This document shows positions 61,435 through 64,000 of a stretch of DNA of 64,000 nt, in pieces. Under the pieces are notes generated by a model that worked only from the letters and a program-made list of their open reading frames with translations, was not told the origin of the DNA and made no database searches. The stretch's first letter is position 1. Every line of letters starts with the position of its first letter. Made by a program: the position numbers and the translations under genes. The DNA is from Labia minor (lineage: Eukaryota; Arthropoda; Insecta; Dermaptera; Spongiphoridae): NCBI GenBank assembly GCA_963082975.1, contig OY720344.1, forward strand, positions 14,495,580 through 14,559,579. Reading direction: 5' to 3'.

Positions 61435-62960
61435 TGAATTTGAATATTATTTGTTATTATAACACTTACTGGGGCGAAAGATATTTATGACATTACCATG
61501 TATGGAACTACATACATCCACTCCTGTTTCCAAATGAAAAGCTTTTGTAGTTTCGAAATAGTTTGTCATCTCTTGGTTTGTAAAAAAAAAAAAAGATGAG
61601 AAATGAAAAGAATGTCTGATTTCCAAAGTCAGCCACTAAATCGCTTCTTTTCTATTTATCCCGGGTGCTTACCTGAAACAAACAAAAAAAAAACAAAGAA
61701 AATCAAATTATGCCAATTAATCAAATGATTTTGTCTTTGGATTTCAATAAGAAATAAGAGAAGGTCATTTGGAATTCAGAGATAGTTAGATAGATGGATG
61801 GATGGATGATCCACGCTGGATACTGGAATGAGTAGAGGCCTCCAAAACGAGGCTTGACGAATCGAATCATTATTTTTAAACTTGAGCTCCTGGAACTCAA
61901 TCCGTGGTTCATCAAAATCAGCCATAATGGATTCACTTCACTGCTAAGAACTCTACTCGGATGATGGTTGGGGGGGGGGGGGGGTGGAGAAGAAGAAAAA
62001 AAAATTTCATTTTCAATTATCATTATCCACCAAGAAAATGTAAATTTATGACCAAAAAGAATTAGGAATTATTTATACACTTGAAAGAAAAATAGATAAA
62101 ATATTTCAAATACATAAATTTCAACTGGAAAATACAATCCCACTGGATTGTAATAGATAAGTACCATAAGTAACTAAAAAAGCATTTTAATATGATGAAA
62201 CAGTGTTACAAACATTAGCTTCTATTTATAGAAAATGTTAAATAATTTATATTTACACCATGGGTGGCCTATTCTAAAAAAAATCCTGCCAAATCAGGAA
62301 TGTAAATTATTTTTTAGGATGAAGTATTTTTTTTTTTTTCTTTAATCCTAGAATCCGAAAATTCTTTCAATTTTTTTTTTCACTCCTTCATGACTTTTAA
62401 TGATTTATTTCTCTATTAGAAAATAATTAATAACTCACATGGTATTAACTATCTTGAATGTTAATTAATTGAGAATAAATATTTCGAATTAAGGTTAAAA
62501 TGATTCATTGGTTAGGTTATTAAATAATAAAAATAACAAAAAGTGTTTGAATTAGAAACGCAAGACTTATTTGTAATTTTAAGGTCAGTCGTGCATTGAA
62601 ACGAAAGGAAAAGCCTATAAATCTCCAATTACTATGGTTTGTATTGTTCCAACGATACATTTATGTGCCAACAAATCTCTTTTATTCTGAATATGTAATT
62701 ATATTAAACTTGGAATAGGAAAAAAAAATATATAATATATTATATAAGGAAATTTTTTAATTTAATTCTATTATTTACTAAATTCACATTAAATATGACA
62801 GTTAATATAATGAAATAAAATAATTTTTTCTTCGAAGTTAAATTATAGCTAAATAAAATTATACAAATATTATTATTCATTAACACAGCAACATTTGAAT
62901 ATGTTGTGAAAAGATTTGACATAAATTAAAAACACAAAATAAAATAATAATAAATAAATA
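61435..62960. other. AT-rich sequence
   Basis: Holds GATG and poly-G simple repeats and no recognised gene. Confidence 0.5.
61968..61984 (+). repeat. long G homopolymer
   Basis: About 14 G in a row within a GATG/GGTTG context, unusual in this base composition. C and G runs also occur near 9168-9176 and 33740-33749. Confidence 0.9.
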
Positions 62961-62966
62961 ATATTA

Positions 62967-63549
62967 CAGGGGTTGGACAAAAATATGGAAACACCTTTAA
63001 AAAACATGTTTCTTTGCTTAAGCACGGCCAGCAATTCCCTGTTTATGAAGCTCCCTTCTAATTTTTTTGGTATTCACAGGGTTCGGTAACACAACATTCA
63101 TTTCAGCAGTAACTTATGCAGCTGTGGTCTTCTTATTTTTCGTCACAATTGGCCTTAATGATCATCTGTCACGATCACTCAGGACACACTTTCATCCGCG
63201 CTGTGATTTAGCAGATGATGTTTTTCCGCTTTTCAAATATTCGGAATAAATCTTTGATACAGTACCTCTTGATACACTAAACACCTCGGCTACCTTGCTT
63301 ACGGAAGCACATACTATACATGCTCCAACAATTTGCCCACGTTCGAAGTCTGTTAACTCTGACATAATGCAATGACAACCTCACATAACAGTACTCCGAC
63401 AACAACTGAACTGTTTAGCACATTTACGAAGTTGTAAAGGTGGCGTCAGTAGTCAAAAACGCCAGCGGCACCTACATATTTCATTAAAATCATTCTTTCT
63501 TTTCAAACATGCATTTCACAAGGTGTTTCCATTTTTTCTCCAACCCCTG
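62967..63549 (-). mobile_element. Tc1-like element, deleted
   Basis: Starts CAGGGGTTGGACAAAAATAT and ends with the complement CAACCCCTG, both flanked by TA. The minus-strand transposase start at 63365 reads MSELTDFERGQIVGACIVCA, continuing SVSKVAEVFSVSRGTVSKIY, a Tc1 helix-turn-helix. A frameshifted second helix-turn-helix follows (NTKKIRRELHKQGIAGRA, about 63090-63000). The catalytic domain is missing. 583 bp. Confidence 0.9.
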
Positions 63550-64000
63550 TATATCTACATAATATAATACTCGTACATTCCCCTCAACTTACTATCTTTT
63601 GTTATTTATTTATTTATTTAGATATCTCTAGATAAATAATTTTAATAAATTTTATAAATATGTCTATTTTTTTAATTTAACCATAATAATTAAGAAAATT
63701 AAGTAATATAACAAAATATTATTTCTACTTGGAAAAAAAAATTGGAGTAAAATAAATTACTAAAAACTTTTAATTAAAAAATATTTTAAAATATATTAAA
63801 CTTATTATGTTATGTTAAAGTTAAAGTATTCAAAATAAAATATTTAAAAAATGAGTATATTGTTTTATTTTATATTATAGTAACATATATGTACCTGAAT
63901 AAGAATATTTACACACAACTTTCAATTAATTATGGTTGATTTCATTATCTTTACTCTTTTTCCATCATCATCAAACTAATAAATTTGTATTTAAATCGTA

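Noticed and set aside
1-64000. Endogenous virus, LTR element or Polinton
   Set aside because: No paired long terminal repeats, primer-binding site, or reverse-transcriptase, integrase or capsid motifs were seen in the frames read.

Overview
This is a very AT-rich eukaryotic window, by eye about a quarter G+C. It carries dense microsatellites and many short DNA-transposon relics, and almost no coding sequence. The mariner, Tc1, pogo, hAT and Helentron-like repeats, the tRNA-derived SINE, and an FBXL7-type gene split by multi-kilobase introns all point to an arthropod, most likely an insect. I cannot name the species.

One host gene is supported. Two GC-rich exons on the minus strand, 20591-20799 and 14791-15548, have strong splice sites and matching phase. 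Together they encode the Pro-rich N-terminal part, the F-box and the first leucine-rich repeats of an FBXL7-like SCF ubiquitin-ligase adaptor. The remaining repeats are not visible down to position 1, so the next exon must lie left of the window beyond an intron of at least 14.8 kb. Everything right of about 20.8 kb is upstream of the coding exons. GC-rich promoter-like islands lie there at about 23.0, 40.3 and 45.1 kb.

The rest is repeats. There are four mariner/Tc1 lineages, all of them internally deleted: 654-1488, 11935-12498 and 29827-30346; 9653-10134; 33254-33707 and 36319-36795; 53571-54054. There is also a Tc1 element at 62967-63549, a pogo/Tigger-like element at 48973-49325, several hAT-type pieces, and a TTA-flanked element with very long inverted repeats and hAT-like inner ends at 12511-12787. 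Three families have Helentron-associated (HINE) architecture. Family A has eight copies, family B has five copies or pieces including one inserted into another, and family C has one copy at 7629-8169. Two SINE copies, three long-palindrome elements of about 0.5 kb, a 206-bp palindrome with a hammerhead-like motif, and a (TAG)n minisatellite complete the list. Several unique, GC-richer islands of 150-500 bp remain unexplained and may be regulatory. No retroviral or LTR element and no CRISPR array was seen.
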